Source of the DNA: Acidobacteriota bacterium
Lineage (GTDB): Bacteria; Acidobacteriota; Polarisedimenticolia; JACPZX01
NCBI GenBank assembly: GCA_016195325.1
Contig: JACPZX010000003.1
Location: 1-64,000, forward strand
DNA: 64,000 nt
Direction: 5' to 3'
Shown here: positions 1 to 8,600 of the stretch, piece after piece
How the letters are laid out: every line of letters begins with the position of its first letter
Numbering within the stretch: position 1 is the first letter of the stretch
Position numbers and translations under genes: made by a program
Notes under the pieces: generated by a model
Told to the model about the DNA's origin: nothing
Databases searched by the model: none
What the model saw: only the letters and a program-made list of their open reading frames with translations

Positions 1-435
1 ATGGGGCGCAAGAAGATCAGCGCCCTCACGATGCCGTGGTGCACCTACACCGACCCCGAGATCGCGCACGTGGGCATGTACGAAGGGGACGCGCAGAAAG
101 CGGGGATCGAGCTCGAGACCTTCACACGCCCCTTCGCGGAGGTGGATCGCGCCATCGCCGATGGAGAGGAAGAGGGGTTCGTGAAGGTCCACGTGAAGAA
201 AGGAACCGGCCAGATCCTCGGCGCGACGATCGTCGCGCGCCACGCCGGGGAGATGATCAACGAGCTCACGCTGGCGATGGTCGGCAAGCTCGGCCTCGGC
301 ACGATCGCCGGCGTCATCCACTCGTACCCGACGCAGGCCGAGGCGATCAAACAGGTGGGCGATGCGTATAATCGGACGAGGCTGACGCCGTTCGTGAAGA
401 AGGTTCTTTCGGGCTGGCTCTCCTGGACTCGGTGA
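1..435 (+). CDS. Pyridine nucleotide-disulfide oxidoreductase, C-terminal part (mercuric reductase-like)
   Basis: Only the C-terminal ~140 residues of a flavoprotein disulfide reductase are present; the gene begins before the window, so the in-frame ATG at base 1 is probably internal. The visible part is the dimerisation domain: it has the family signature around YTDPEIAHVG and the HSYPTQAEAIKQ segment, in which the His (with the following acidic residue in the partner subunit) normally supports the catalytic dithiol. The tail ending in SGWLSWTR resembles proteins annotated as mercuric-reductase-like FAD oxidoreductases rather than dihydrolipoamide dehydrogenase. The substrate cannot be decided because the CxxxxC active site lies outside the window. 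Its stop overlaps the next GTG start (GTGA), so the two are probably co-transcribed. Confidence 0.85.
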   Translation: MGRKKISALTMPWCTYTDPEIAHVGMYEGDAQKAGIELETFTRPFAEVDRAIADGEEEGFVKVHVKKGTGQILGATIVARHAGEMINELTLAMVGKLGLGTIAGVIHSYPTQAEAIKQVGDAYNRTRLTPFVKKVLSGWLSWTR

Positions 436-692
436 AATCAATGGTGCTCAACTGCCGCGAGTTCGTCGAGTTCCTCGACGACTATCTCTTCGGGACGCTC
501 GAGGAGGAGCGGCGCGCCGTCTTCGAGGCGCACCTCGCCGTCTGCCCGCCGTGCGTGAACTACATGAAGTCGTACCTCGCCACCATCCGCCTCGAGAAGG
601 CGGTCTTCGACGACCCTTCCGCCCCGCTCCCGCGCGAGGTCCCCGAGGATCTCGTCCAGGCGATCCTGAGGGCGAAGGACGCGAAGCGGTAG
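432..692 (+). CDS. Small zinc-finger (anti-sigma-factor-like) protein
   Basis: An 86-residue protein with one N-terminal Cys (residue 8), then an HxxxCxxC motif (HLAVCPPC), the zinc-binding pattern of the putative zinc-finger (zf-HC2) domain of anti-sigma factors. A helical tail rich in charged residues follows; there is no membrane segment, so it is not a classical membrane-anchored anti-sigma factor. Its GTG start overlaps the stop of the flavoprotein; an ATG at 441 is an alternative start. The overlap suggests that it is made together with the oxidoreductase, possibly as a redox or zinc-sensing partner, but that is inference. No sigma factor is seen next to it. Confidence 0.7.
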   Translation: MKSMVLNCREFVEFLDDYLFGTLEEERRAVFEAHLAVCPPCVNYMKSYLATIRLEKAVFDDPSAPLPREVPEDLVQAILRAKDAKR

Positions 693-762
693 ACGACCAC
701 AGAGAGCGCCGGCGCAGCCGGCATCCCCTCACTTCTGTATTCCGGTGTTATCCTCTCGCTCG

Positions 763-1050
763 ATGGAGATGCGGTTCGCCTGGGACACAGAGAAGGCAGA
801 GTCGAACCGGCGCAAGCAAGGAGTGGCGTTTGAGGAAGCTCTCACGGTATTCGCCGACCCACTGGCCCGTATCCACCAGGAGCAGCACCACTCCCCGGGA
901 GAGTCTCGGGAGATTATCGTGGGACACTCGATGCGAGGACGACTCCTGTTGGTTTGTTTCACCGAGCGACGAACGGGTGTGCGACTCATCAGCGCTCGGA
1001 GGGTGACGCGACGTGAGCGAAAAGACTTCGAAAAACACCAGAGCACGTAA
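763..1050 (+). CDS. brnT: BrnT-family type II toxin
   Basis: A 95-residue protein starting MEMRFAWDTEKAESNRRKQG, followed by VAFEEALTVFADP and a GESREIIVGHS strand. This is the typical opening and order of BrnT, a RelE-fold ribonuclease that blocks translation. The C-terminal RLISARRVTRRERK stretch matches the basic end of the family. A GTG 18 bases upstream (745) could also serve, but the ATG gives the normal family length. The antitoxin gene overlaps its end by 38 bases. Toxin-antitoxin operons of this family are normally repressed by the antitoxin or the complex. Family assignment is firm; activity is inferred. Confidence 0.85.
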   Translation: MEMRFAWDTEKAESNRRKQGVAFEEALTVFADPLARIHQEQHHSPGESREIIVGHSMRGRLLLVCFTERRTGVRLISARRVTRRERKDFEKHQST

Positions 1051-1270
1051 GCGCGCAAGCACCCGAGTGGCCGAGTCGGTGGCGGAATACCGGTTCGACT
1101 ACGCCGACTCAAGGCCAAATCGATTCGCGCGCCGCCTCCGCAAGGACGCTGTGGTCGTTGTTCTCGACTCGGACGTCGCTAAAGTCTTCCGCGATCCGCG
1201 CCGGGTCAACGCGCTCTTGCGAGCCGCCATCGCGGCGGTCGAAAAGCGCGGTTCGCGCCGCGCAGGGTAA
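1013..1270 (+). CDS. BrnA-type antitoxin of the BrnT pair
   Basis: An 85-residue basic protein starting at GTG inside the end of the toxin gene. After a Lys/Arg-rich N-terminus it has YRFDYADSRPNRFARRL, which resembles the YDFSKAKxNPYAxxL block found in antitoxins next to BrnT, then a strand-like VVVVLDSDVAKVFRDP and a helix, which look like a ribbon-helix-helix DNA-binding unit. Such antitoxins neutralise the toxin and repress their own operon. The position and overlap support the pairing more strongly than sequence does, so I leave the symbol blank. No clear operator was found in the 70 bases upstream of the toxin. Confidence 0.7.
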   Translation: MSEKTSKNTRARKRASTRVAESVAEYRFDYADSRPNRFARRLRKDAVVVVLDSDVAKVFRDPRRVNALLRAAIAAVEKRGSRRAG

Positions 1271-1293
1271 GTTCTTCGACCGTACGACGTCTC

Positions 1294-1692
1294 CTACATC
1301 TCCTGCACGAACTCCACCTCGATGCCGTTCGGATCCAGGAAGTAGTGCCTGCGGTACTTCCCGTCGTCGGTGCTGTCGTCGACGGGAATCCCCTCCTCCG
1401 CGAGGCGATCCCTCAGGCCATCGACGTCCGGGTGCGAGAAGCCCACGTGCTGGATCCGGTGCGACGCGTACCCTTCGTCCGGCCGGACGGCCCCCCGGCT
1501 CTCGTGGAGCGACAGGTACCCGGGCCGGCCGTCTCCCGCGGGACCGAAGTGGATCCAGCGGCCGCCGTCGGCCGAGGGCCCCTCCCACCTCACGACCCAG
1601 TCGGGAAAGAGCTTCCGGTAGAAGTCGAGGCTCGCGCCCGCGTCGCGGACCGTGATGAAGACGTGCTCGAGGTGGATGCTTTGGTCGGCCAT
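1294..1692 (-). CDS. VOC-superfamily (glyoxalase-fold) protein
   Basis: A 132-residue single VOC protein. The two beta-alpha-beta-beta-beta halves are clear: LEHVFITVRDAGASLDFYRK opens the first, and RIQHVGFSHPDVDGLRDRL opens the second. Possible metal ligands are His 9 (LEHVF), the His of IQHVGF and the Glu of PNGIEVEF, the usual His/His/Glu-type positions of lactoylglutathione lyase relatives. The substrate is unknown. It is transcribed away from the XRE-cupin regulator, and the palindrome between them lies in the shared control region, so the regulator may control this gene too. Confidence 0.85.
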   Translation of the reverse strand: MADQSIHLEHVFITVRDAGASLDFYRKLFPDWVVRWEGPSADGGRWIHFGPAGDGRPGYLSLHESRGAVRPDEGYASHRIQHVGFSHPDVDGLRDRLAEEGIPVDDSTDDGKYRRHYFLDPNGIEVEFVQEM

Positions 1693-1750
1693 GGAGGTGT
1701 CTCCTTTCGGGCGGGAATCTACGCGGGGTCGGTCGGTATTCCAACGAACT

Positions 1751-1766
1751 TGCCGGTATACCGGCA
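1751..1766. promoter_or_regulatory. 16-bp perfect palindrome, putative operator of the XRE-cupin regulator
   Basis: TGCCGGTATACCGGCA reads the same on both strands. It sits 18 bases before the ATG of the XRE-cupin regulator and 58 bases before the divergent VOC gene. A second half-site (CTGCCGGCA) lies just before the regulator start. XRE proteins bind such dyads as dimers, so autoregulation is the simple reading. Binding itself is inferred. Confidence 0.65.
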
Positions 1767-1784
1767 GAAGGCTATCCTGCCGGC

Positions 1785-2360
1785 ATGGCCCCCCCTCCCA
1801 CTCCCGCCGCCGCGCTCGCCCAGAATCTGCGCTACGTCCGCCAGCGCCGCAACCTGACCCAGGCGGCCCTCGCGAAGCTGTCGGGTCTCCCCCGCTCGAC
1901 CATCGCCCAGGCCGAATCAGGCTCGGGGAATCCCACCCTCGCGGTCCTCGCGCTGCTTTCGACGTCGCTCCATCTGACGATCGAGGAGCTGCTGTCGGCG
2001 CCGCACGCGCAGTGCCGCATCTTCCCGAAGGGATCGCTTCCCCTCGACGCGCGCGGGAAGGGGGGGCTCGCCCGCGTCCAGAAGATCCTCCCGGATCCGA
2101 TCCCGGGGATGGAGTTCGATCGGATCGAGCTCGCCCCCGGCGCGCGGATGACCGGCATCCCGCATCGACCCGGGACGCGCGAGTACCTGGCCTGCGAGAA
2201 GGGGAAGCTCACGCTGTGGGCCGCGGCGCAGCGGTTCGACCTCTCGCCCGGCGACGTCGCCGCGTTCCAGGGGGATCAGCCGCACTCGTACCACAACGAG
2301 GGGGCGGCGCCGGCCGTCGGGTTCAGCGTGGTGACGCTGGCGCCCCTCACTACTCCCTGA
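1785..2360 (+). CDS. XRE-family transcriptional regulator with cupin sensor domain
   Basis: A 191-residue protein with two domains. Residues about 13-70 form an XRE helix-turn-helix (LRYVRQRRNLTQAALAKLSG, then PRSTIAQAESGSGNPTL). Residues about 100-188 form a cupin barrel (GMEFDRIELAPGARM, the EYLACEKGKLTLW strand and the GDVAAFQGDQPHSYHN segment), a typical small-ligand-binding effector domain. It is probably cytoplasmic and binds the palindrome upstream of its own ATG. Its 3' end overlaps the 3' end of the convergent ADOP gene by 11 bases. The ligand is unknown; divergence from a VOC enzyme hints at an electrophilic or aromatic metabolite. Confidence 0.9.
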   Translation: MAPPPTPAAALAQNLRYVRQRRNLTQAALAKLSGLPRSTIAQAESGSGNPTLAVLALLSTSLHLTIEELLSAPHAQCRIFPKGSLPLDARGKGGLARVQKILPDPIPGMEFDRIELAPGARMTGIPHRPGTREYLACEKGKLTLWAAAQRFDLSPGDVAAFQGDQPHSYHNEGAAPAVGFSVVTLAPLTTP

Positions 2361-4770
2361 GCGCCACCATCGGCTCGACGCGCGTCGCGCGCCGCGCTGG
2401 AAGGTACGCCGCCGCCACCGCCACCGCGAAGAGGATCGCCGGCACCACCGAGAAGGTGGGGGGATCGGTCGGGCTCACCTGGAAGAGGAGCGCCGCGATG
2501 AGGCGCGTGAGCATGAGCGCGACGGTCAGCCCGATCGCCACTCCCAGGATCGCCATCCCCGTCCCCTGCCCCAGCACCATCCTCAGGATCCGCCCCCGCT
2601 CGGCGCCGAGCGCCATGCGGATGCCGATCTCCTGCGTGCGCTGCGCCACGTTGTAGGAGATGACGCCGTAGATCCCGACGGCGGCGAGGAGGAGCGCGAG
2701 CCCGGCGAAGACGGTCAGGAGAAGAGCCGAGAGGCGCCTTGGCGCCCGCGAGTCGTCGATCACCGTGTCGAGCGTCCCCGTCGAGAAGATCGGCACGGCC
2801 GCGTCGACATCCTTCACCGCCTTCCGCACGGCGGCGATCGTATCGGCCTCGTCCCGATCCGACTGGAAGACGATCGTGAACGACGAGATCGGATCCTGCA
2901 TGTAGGGAAGGTACGTCTCGACCCGCGACGGCTGATCGACTCCGTAGTTCTTCACGTGGCGCACGACGCCGACGATCTCGAGGAGGACCGCGTCCGGGTC
3001 GGTGGACCGCCCGTTGATCCGGACCTTCCGGCCGATCGGATCCTCGTTCGGCCAGTACGTCTTCGCGAAGGTCTCGTCGACGACGCACACCCGCGGCGCC
3101 TTCGGGCCGTCCTGATCGGTGAAGACCCTCCCCCGGATCAAATCGACCCCCATCGTCCGGAAGTACGCCGGGCTGACGCGCGAGATGTCGGTCGAGGGGG
3201 CCTGCCCCGGCGGCGCGTCCGGGCGCCCCTGGATCCCGAAGGACGTCTGCCACCCGCCGAGGAGCGGCAGGGTCGAGGCGACCGTGCGAATGCCGGGGAC
3301 CGCCTCGATGTTCCTGAGGGCCGTCGTGATGAATCCGGCGATCTTCTCCGGCTCCTGGTACCCCGCGAGGGGAAGCGACACCTGCGTGAACCCGACCCCC
3401 TTCGGTCGAATCCCCACGTCCGCGTTCAGCACCTGGAAAAAGCTCCGGAGCATGAGCCCGGCCCCCACGAGAAGGACGAGCGCGAGGGAGATCTCGGCCA
3501 CGACGAGCGCGCTCCTCAGGTGCTGGTGGCCGCGCCCCGTCCCCCCCTTCTGCGCCCCGGCCTTCAACACCGCGTTGGGCTCGGTCCCCGAGATCTTCCA
3601 CGCCGGCGCCACGCCGAAGACGACGCCGGTCACGAGCGAGACCGCCACCGTGAAGAAGAGGACCATTCCGTCGACCCTCACCTCCTCCACGCGCGGGATG
3701 CTCGACGGGATCCACGCGCGGAGCGCCGACACTCCCCAGTACGCGAGGACGAGGCCGAGAGCGCCACCGATCGCGCCGAGAACGAGGCTCTCGGTCAGGA
3801 GCTGGCGGAAGACGCGGCCGCGGGTCGCGCCCATCGCCGCCCGGACCGCCATCTCGCGCTGGCGCGAGGCGGCGCGTCCGAGGACGAGGTTCGCGACGTT
3901 GCCGCACGCGATCAGCAGCACGAAGCCGACCGCGCCGAGGAGGACGAGGAGCGAGGGGCGCAGATCGCCCACGATCGCCTCCTGGAGCCCTTCGGCCGTC
4001 ATGCTGTTCTTCGCGTTCGAGTCGGGGTACTTGTCCGCGAGCCCCTTCGCGATCGACACCACCTCGCCGCGCGCCTGCTCGAACGAGACGCCGGGCTTCA
4101 GCCGCGCGATGACATAGATGCCGGGATGGCTCCCGCGTCTCTCGGGGCCGCCGAGGCGATCTTCTTCCTGAAGGAGAGGGGTGAAGATCTCCGCCCTCCG
4201 CCACGACCCGTGGAACGATGCCGGGAGGACGCCGACGACCGTGTAGGGATTATTGTTCAGCGTGAGCTTCGCGCCGACGATGTCGGCCCGCCTTCCGAAC
4301 CGCCGCTCCCAGAACCCTTCGCTCAGGAGGGCGACCTTCTCGGCGCCGACCTTGTCCTCGTCGGGAGTGAAGGCCCGTCCGGCGATCGGCTGGACCTCGA
4401 GCGTCCGGAAGAGCCCCGACGTGACCCGGCGGCCGGCGAGCCTCTCGGCGTCCCCCTGGCCGGTCATGACGAAGTCGGTGTTGTTCGAGGCGACGAGGCT
4501 CTCGAAGCTCCTGTTCTGATCCCGGAGGTCCTTGAAGTTTTCTACCGAGAAGCTCATCTCGGGGACTTGCTCGGACCACTGGGTCAGGAACATCAGGCGG
4601 TCGGGGTGCCCGTAGGGGAGCGGGTGGAGGAGGATGCCGTTGATGACGCTGAAGATCGCGGTGTTCGCCCCGATGCCGAGGGCGAGCGTCGCGACGCAGG
4701 CGAAGGTGAAGGCGCCGTCCTTGACGAGCAAACGCGCGCCGTAGCGAAGGTCCTGGAGGAATCGGGTCAT
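2350..4770 (-). CDS. MacB-like ABC transporter permease, ADOP family
   Basis: An 806-residue protein of the duplicated-permease type. It opens MTRFLQDLRYGARLLVKD, followed by a transmembrane helix with the ALGIGANTAIFSV signature, a long periplasmic MacB_PCD-like domain, an FtsX-type three-helix block, then a second periplasmic domain and second FtsX block ending near the C-terminus. This two-fold repeat (about 800 aa) without an ATPase domain is the ADOP family, first described in Acidobacteria. No ATPase gene is adjacent, so the partner must be elsewhere. Likely role: part of an export or mechanotransmission system of unknown substrate. The ATG chosen gives the conserved N-terminus; an in-frame GTG lies 24 bases upstream. 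Confidence 0.9.
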   Translation of the reverse strand: MTRFLQDLRYGARLLVKDGAFTFACVATLALGIGANTAIFSVINGILLHPLPYGHPDRLMFLTQWSEQVPEMSFSVENFKDLRDQNRSFESLVASNNTDFVMTGQGDAERLAGRRVTSGLFRTLEVQPIAGRAFTPDEDKVGAEKVALLSEGFWERRFGRRADIVGAKLTLNNNPYTVVGVLPASFHGSWRRAEIFTPLLQEEDRLGGPERRGSHPGIYVIARLKPGVSFEQARGEVVSIAKGLADKYPDSNAKNSMTAEGLQEAIVGDLRPSLLVLLGAVGFVLLIACGNVANLVLGRAASRQREMAVRAAMGATRGRVFRQLLTESLVLGAIGGALGLVLAYWGVSALRAWIPSSIPRVEEVRVDGMVLFFTVAVSLVTGVVFGVAPAWKISGTEPNAVLKAGAQKGGTGRGHQHLRSALVVAEISLALVLLVGAGLMLRSFFQVLNADVGIRPKGVGFTQVSLPLAGYQEPEKIAGFITTALRNIEAVPGIRTVASTLPLLGGWQTSFGIQGRPDAPPGQAPSTDISRVSPAYFRTMGVDLIRGRVFTDQDGPKAPRVCVVDETFAKTYWPNEDPIGRKVRINGRSTDPDAVLLEIVGVVRHVKNYGVDQPSRVETYLPYMQDPISSFTIVFQSDRDEADTIAAVRKAVKDVDAAVPIFSTGTLDTVIDDSRAPRRLSALLLTVFAGLALLLAAVGIYGVISYNVAQRTQEIGIRMALGAERGRILRMVLGQGTGMAILGVAIGLTVALMLTRLIAALLFQVSPTDPPTFSVVPAILFAVAVAAAYLPARRATRVEPMVALRE

Positions 4771-4854
4771 GGCGGTGGGTCTCCCGGGGCGCACTTGGCC
4801 ACATGCGCATCCTCTTGGATGCCTGGAGGAGGGATTTCGTTGCGTCCGGCCTCT

Positions 4855-5271
4855 TCAGATCCAGTCGACCACGCGCAGCCCCCTGAACCCGCGGAAGTCG
4901 GCCCTGTTTGCGGTCACAAGGGTGAGATCATTCACCCGAGCAACCGCCGCGATCTGCCCGTCGATGAAGGGGGGAGTCCTTCCCATGGCAATCAACCTTG
5001 CGCGCTCGATCGCGTGCCACTCCGCGGCGATACGGTCGTAGTCCAGGATCGGGAAGCTCGCCAGGACAACGTCCTCGAGGTAGCGCTCGATCGCCGTGCG
5101 CCTTCGTGACTTCGGAAGGCGCACGCAACCAAACTTCAGCTCATGCCACACGATGGACGGGATTGCGATCTCCCCTTCGTGCCTGCGGAGTTGACGCAGG
5201 AGGCGCGGCGCCGGTTCAGGACGCAACGGCTCGGAGACGACGTTCGTGTCGATCAGGTACTTGAGGTTCAC
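4855..5271 (-). CDS. vapC: PIN-domain toxin, VapC family
   Basis: A 138-residue PIN ribonuclease. The acidic site residues are visible: Asp 8 in YLIDTNVVSE, a Glu in VWHELKFG, an Asp in PPFIDGQIAAVA and an Asp in TANRADFRGF. The length and order are those of VapC, which cuts tRNA or rRNA and is held inactive by a partner. The gene overlaps the end of the upstream antitoxin gene by 4 bases (ATGA), the usual toxin-antitoxin arrangement with the antitoxin first. It is controlled by the promoter/operator at 5563-5611. Family call is firm; RNA target is unknown. Confidence 0.9.
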   Translation of the reverse strand: MNLKYLIDTNVVSEPLRPEPAPRLLRQLRRHEGEIAIPSIVWHELKFGCVRLPKSRRRTAIERYLEDVVLASFPILDYDRIAAEWHAIERARLIAMGRTPPFIDGQIAAVARVNDLTLVTANRADFRGFRGLRVVDWI

Positions 5272-5549
5272 AGCCTGATCTCGCGCCCACCCGTCTGATC
5301 CCGCGCTCCCGAGAACACTTCCTCAGGATTGATTTCGAGGGCGACGAGGTCGAAGTCTTGCACGAATGCCGCCAAGGCGTCGCTGAACCGGCGGCGCTTC
5401 GCAATCATCCGCGCGTACTGCCGCCGGCCTATGAGCACAGCCACCGGCTCGCCGCGTCTCGTCAGTTCCACTGCCTCACCCGACTCCGCTTCCCTCACCA
5501 GGCTGGGCAAGTGAGTTCGTGCTTCCGCGATGGAATGTCGCCTTCCCAG
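5268..5549 (-). CDS. Phd/YefM-type antitoxin of the VapC pair
   Basis: The protein contains the Phd/YefM pattern: SIAEARTHLPSLV, then SGEAVELTRRGEPVAVLIG, followed by a C-terminal toxin-binding region with acidic residues. The conserved part begins upstream of the first TTG (5510), so that codon is too late. The only plausible in-frame start is CTG at 5549, which follows AGGAGG by 6 bases; no ATG or GTG is in frame. A non-standard start or a small sequence error is therefore likely. The product (about 93 residues) binds VapC and should repress the operon through the inverted repeat just upstream. Confidence 0.75.
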   Translation of the reverse strand: MGRRHSIAEARTHLPSLVREAESGEAVELTRRGEPVAVLIGRRQYARMIAKRRRFSDALAAFVQDFDLVALEINPEEVFSGARDQTGGREIRL

Positions 5550-5562
5550 AAGCCACCTCCTC

Positions 5563-5586
5563 TCATGTACATTGACATGTACATGA
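5563..5586 (-). promoter_or_regulatory. Inverted-repeat operator of the vapC toxin-antitoxin operon
   Basis: TCATGTACAT and ATGTACATGA form perfect 10-bp arms around a 4-base TGAC spacer. The repeat starts 14 bases upstream of the antitoxin start and overlaps the proposed -10 box. GTAC-centred dyads of this type are typical operators of Phd- and VapB-type antitoxins. Confidence 0.75.
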
Positions 5587-5611
5587 TACCGCCCGCTCCG
5601 TCTCCGCGCAA
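5583..5611 (-). promoter_or_regulatory. Sigma-70-type promoter of the vapC operon
   Basis: On the minus strand TTGCGC (5611-5606) is separated by 17 bases from TATCAT (5588-5583). The -10 box overlaps the outer end of the inverted repeat, so a bound antitoxin complex would block polymerase. Confidence 0.55.
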
Positions 5612-5697
5612 CACCCGGGCGCCGATTCCCCTACCGAAAGTAGAGTGAATGATCGTATACTCCCCGCCTCGATCCCAGACGAAGCGAGGCGCCGCGC

Positions 5698-8600
5698 ATG
5701 CCGCTGACCCCGTTCCATCCCGCCGTCCGCGAGTGGTTCCGCTCCCACCTCGGCGAGCCCAGCGCCCCGCAGCGCGAAGGCTGGCCCCTCATCCGCGAGG
5801 GGCGGCACACCCTCATCGCCGCGCCGACCGGATCCGGAAAAACGCTCGCGGCCTTTCTGTGGGCGATCGACGATCTGTTGCGCCGGGGAAGCGACCTCGC
5901 CGACGAAACGCGCGTCCTCTACATCTCGCCGCTGAAGGCGCTCGGCAACGACGTCCAGAAGAACCTCGACGCCCCGCTCGCCGAGATCCGCGCCCTCGAC
6001 CTCTTCCTCCCCGAGATCCGCGTCCTGGTCCGCACCGGCGACACGGCGTCGTCGGTGCGCGCGGCGATGATGAAGCGGCCGCCTCACATCCTCGTCACCA
6101 CCCCCGAGTCGCTCTACATCATGCTGACCAGCGCCGGCGGCCGGAAGATGCTCGAGCACGTGCGCACCGTCATCGTGGACGAGATCCATGCCGTCGCAGG
6201 CAGCAAGCGCGGCGCGCACCTCGCGCTCTCCCTCGAGCGCCTCGAGGCGCTCACGGGGCCGGGGCTCCAGAGGATCGGCCTCTCGGCGACGCAGAAGCCC
6301 CTCGAGCAGGTGGGTCGGCTTCTCGTCGGACGTGACCGGGAGGTCGCCCTCGTCGACACGGGGCACCGGCGGGATCTCGATCTCGCCGTCGAGATCCCCG
6401 ACTCCCCTCTCGCGACGGTCTGCTCGCACGAGACGTGGGGTGAGGTCTACAGCCGGATGGCGGCTCTCATCCAGGAGCACCGGACGACGCTCGTCTTCGT
6501 GAACACCCGCAAGCTCGCGGAGCGAATCGCCGCCCGCCTCACCGATCTTCTCGGCAAGGACGCGGTCACGAGCCACCACGGAAGCCTCGCGCGCGAGCGC
6601 CGGCTCGACGCCGAGCAGCGGCTGAAATCGGGATCGCTGAGGGCCCTCGTCGCGACGGCCTCCCTCGAGCTGGGGATCGACATCGGCGACGCGGACCTCG
6701 TCATCCAGGCCGGCGTCACGCCGTCGATCGCCGTCCTCCTCCAGCGCGTCGGCCGCGCGGGCCACGCCCTCTCGCGGACGCCGAAAGGGCGCGTCTTCCC
6801 GCTCACCCAGGACGAGCTGGCGTGCGCGGCGGCGCTGATGCTCGCCGTGCGCGAGGGAGATCTCGATCGCACCCCCCAGCCCGGCGCTCCCCTCGACATC
6901 CTCGCGCAGCAGATCGTCGCCGCGTGCGTGGCCGAGAGCTGGGATGAGGACGCTCTCTTCGCGGCCTTCACGCGCGCCTGGCCATATCGCGATCTGTCGC
7001 GCGCCGACTTCGACGCGGCGGTGGCCCTCCACACCGGCGGGCGACTCTCACTTCTCCACCGCGACGGCGTGAACGGGCGCCTTCGCGCGACGAAGCGCGC
7101 GCGCCTCGTCGCGATCACGTCGGGCGGGGCGATCCCCGACACCGCCGACTACCGTGTGCTCCTCGAGCCCGAGGGGCTCCCCGTCGGATCGGTGCACGAG
7201 GACTTCGCCGTCGAGGCGAACGCCGGAGACATCTTCCAGCTCGGCAATGCCTCGTGGCAGATACTCAAGGTCGAGCCAGGAATCGTGCGCGTGGCCGACG
7301 CGAAGGGGGCGCCGCCGACCCTTCCCTTCTGGCTCGGCGAGGCGCCGGCGCGGACGCGCGAGCTGTCGGAACACCTCTCGCGCGTGCGCGAGAACGGCGC
7401 CGACGCGGCGTGGCTCGAGCGCGAGACGGGGATGTCTCCTGGCGCCTCGCGCCAGCTCGCGGAGTACCTCGGCCCGGCCGCCGTCGCGCTCGGCGGAGCG
7501 CCCACGACGCGGCGCGTCGTCGCCGAGCGCTTCTTCGACGAGGCGGGGGGGATGCAGCTCATCCTCCACGCGCCTTTCGGCGGGCGCATCAACCGCGCGT
7601 GGGGGCTCGCCCTCAGGAAGCGCATCTGCCGCGGCTTCGGCTTCGAGCTGCAGGCGGCGGCGAACGAGGAGGCGATCCTCATCTCGCTCGGGCCGCAGCA
7701 CTCGTTCCCGCTCGAGGAGATCTTCGACTTCCTCCACCCTTCGACCGTGAGGGACGTCCTCGTGCAGGCCCTTCTCGCCGCGCCCCTCTTCATGACGCGG
7801 TGGCGGTGGAACGTGAGCCGCGCCCTCGTCCTCCCGCGCACGCAGGGTGGGGGGAAGCGCGTGCCGTCGCCGCTGATGCGGATGCGCGCCGACGATCTCC
7901 TGATGCAGGCCTTCCCGCAGGTCCTCGCGTGCGGCGAAACGCTTCCTCCGGGCGACATCCCGATCCCGTGGGAGCAGCCGATCGTGAGGCAGACGATCGA
8001 GGACGCGCTTCACGAGGCGATGGACATCGACGGCCTCGTCGACGTCCTCACCGGCCTCCGCGACGGAACGATCGAGCGCGCGGCGATCGACACGCCGGAG
8101 CCGTCGCCTTTCGCCCTCGGGATCCTCAACGCCATGCCCTACGCCTTCCTCGACGACGCTCCCCTCGAGGAGAGGCGCACGCAGGCGGTCCTCACGCGCC
8201 GCGGCCTCGACCCGAAGCTCGCCGACACCCTGGGGGCCCTCGACGAGGACGCCGTCGATCGCGTCCGCGAGGAGGCGTGGCCGCAGCCCGAGAGCGCCGA
8301 GGAGCTGCACGAGGCGCTCCTCTGGATGGGATACGTCACGCACCCCGAGGCGGCCGCGAGCGGCTGGACGGCGTGGATCGAGGAGCTGACCGGGGCGCGC
8401 CGCGTCGTCGCTGAGAGCGACCGCTTCTTCGCCGCCGAGACGCCGCGCGATCCGAAGTCGCTCCTTCGCGGGAGACTCGAGGCCCTCGGCCCGGTCTTCC
8501 TCGAGGCGGGCTCCGACGATTACGCGCACGCGATGGCGCTCGAGAGCGAGGGATCGGTCATGCGCTGCCGCCTCGGCGGCCGGACGCTCTGGTGCGAAAG

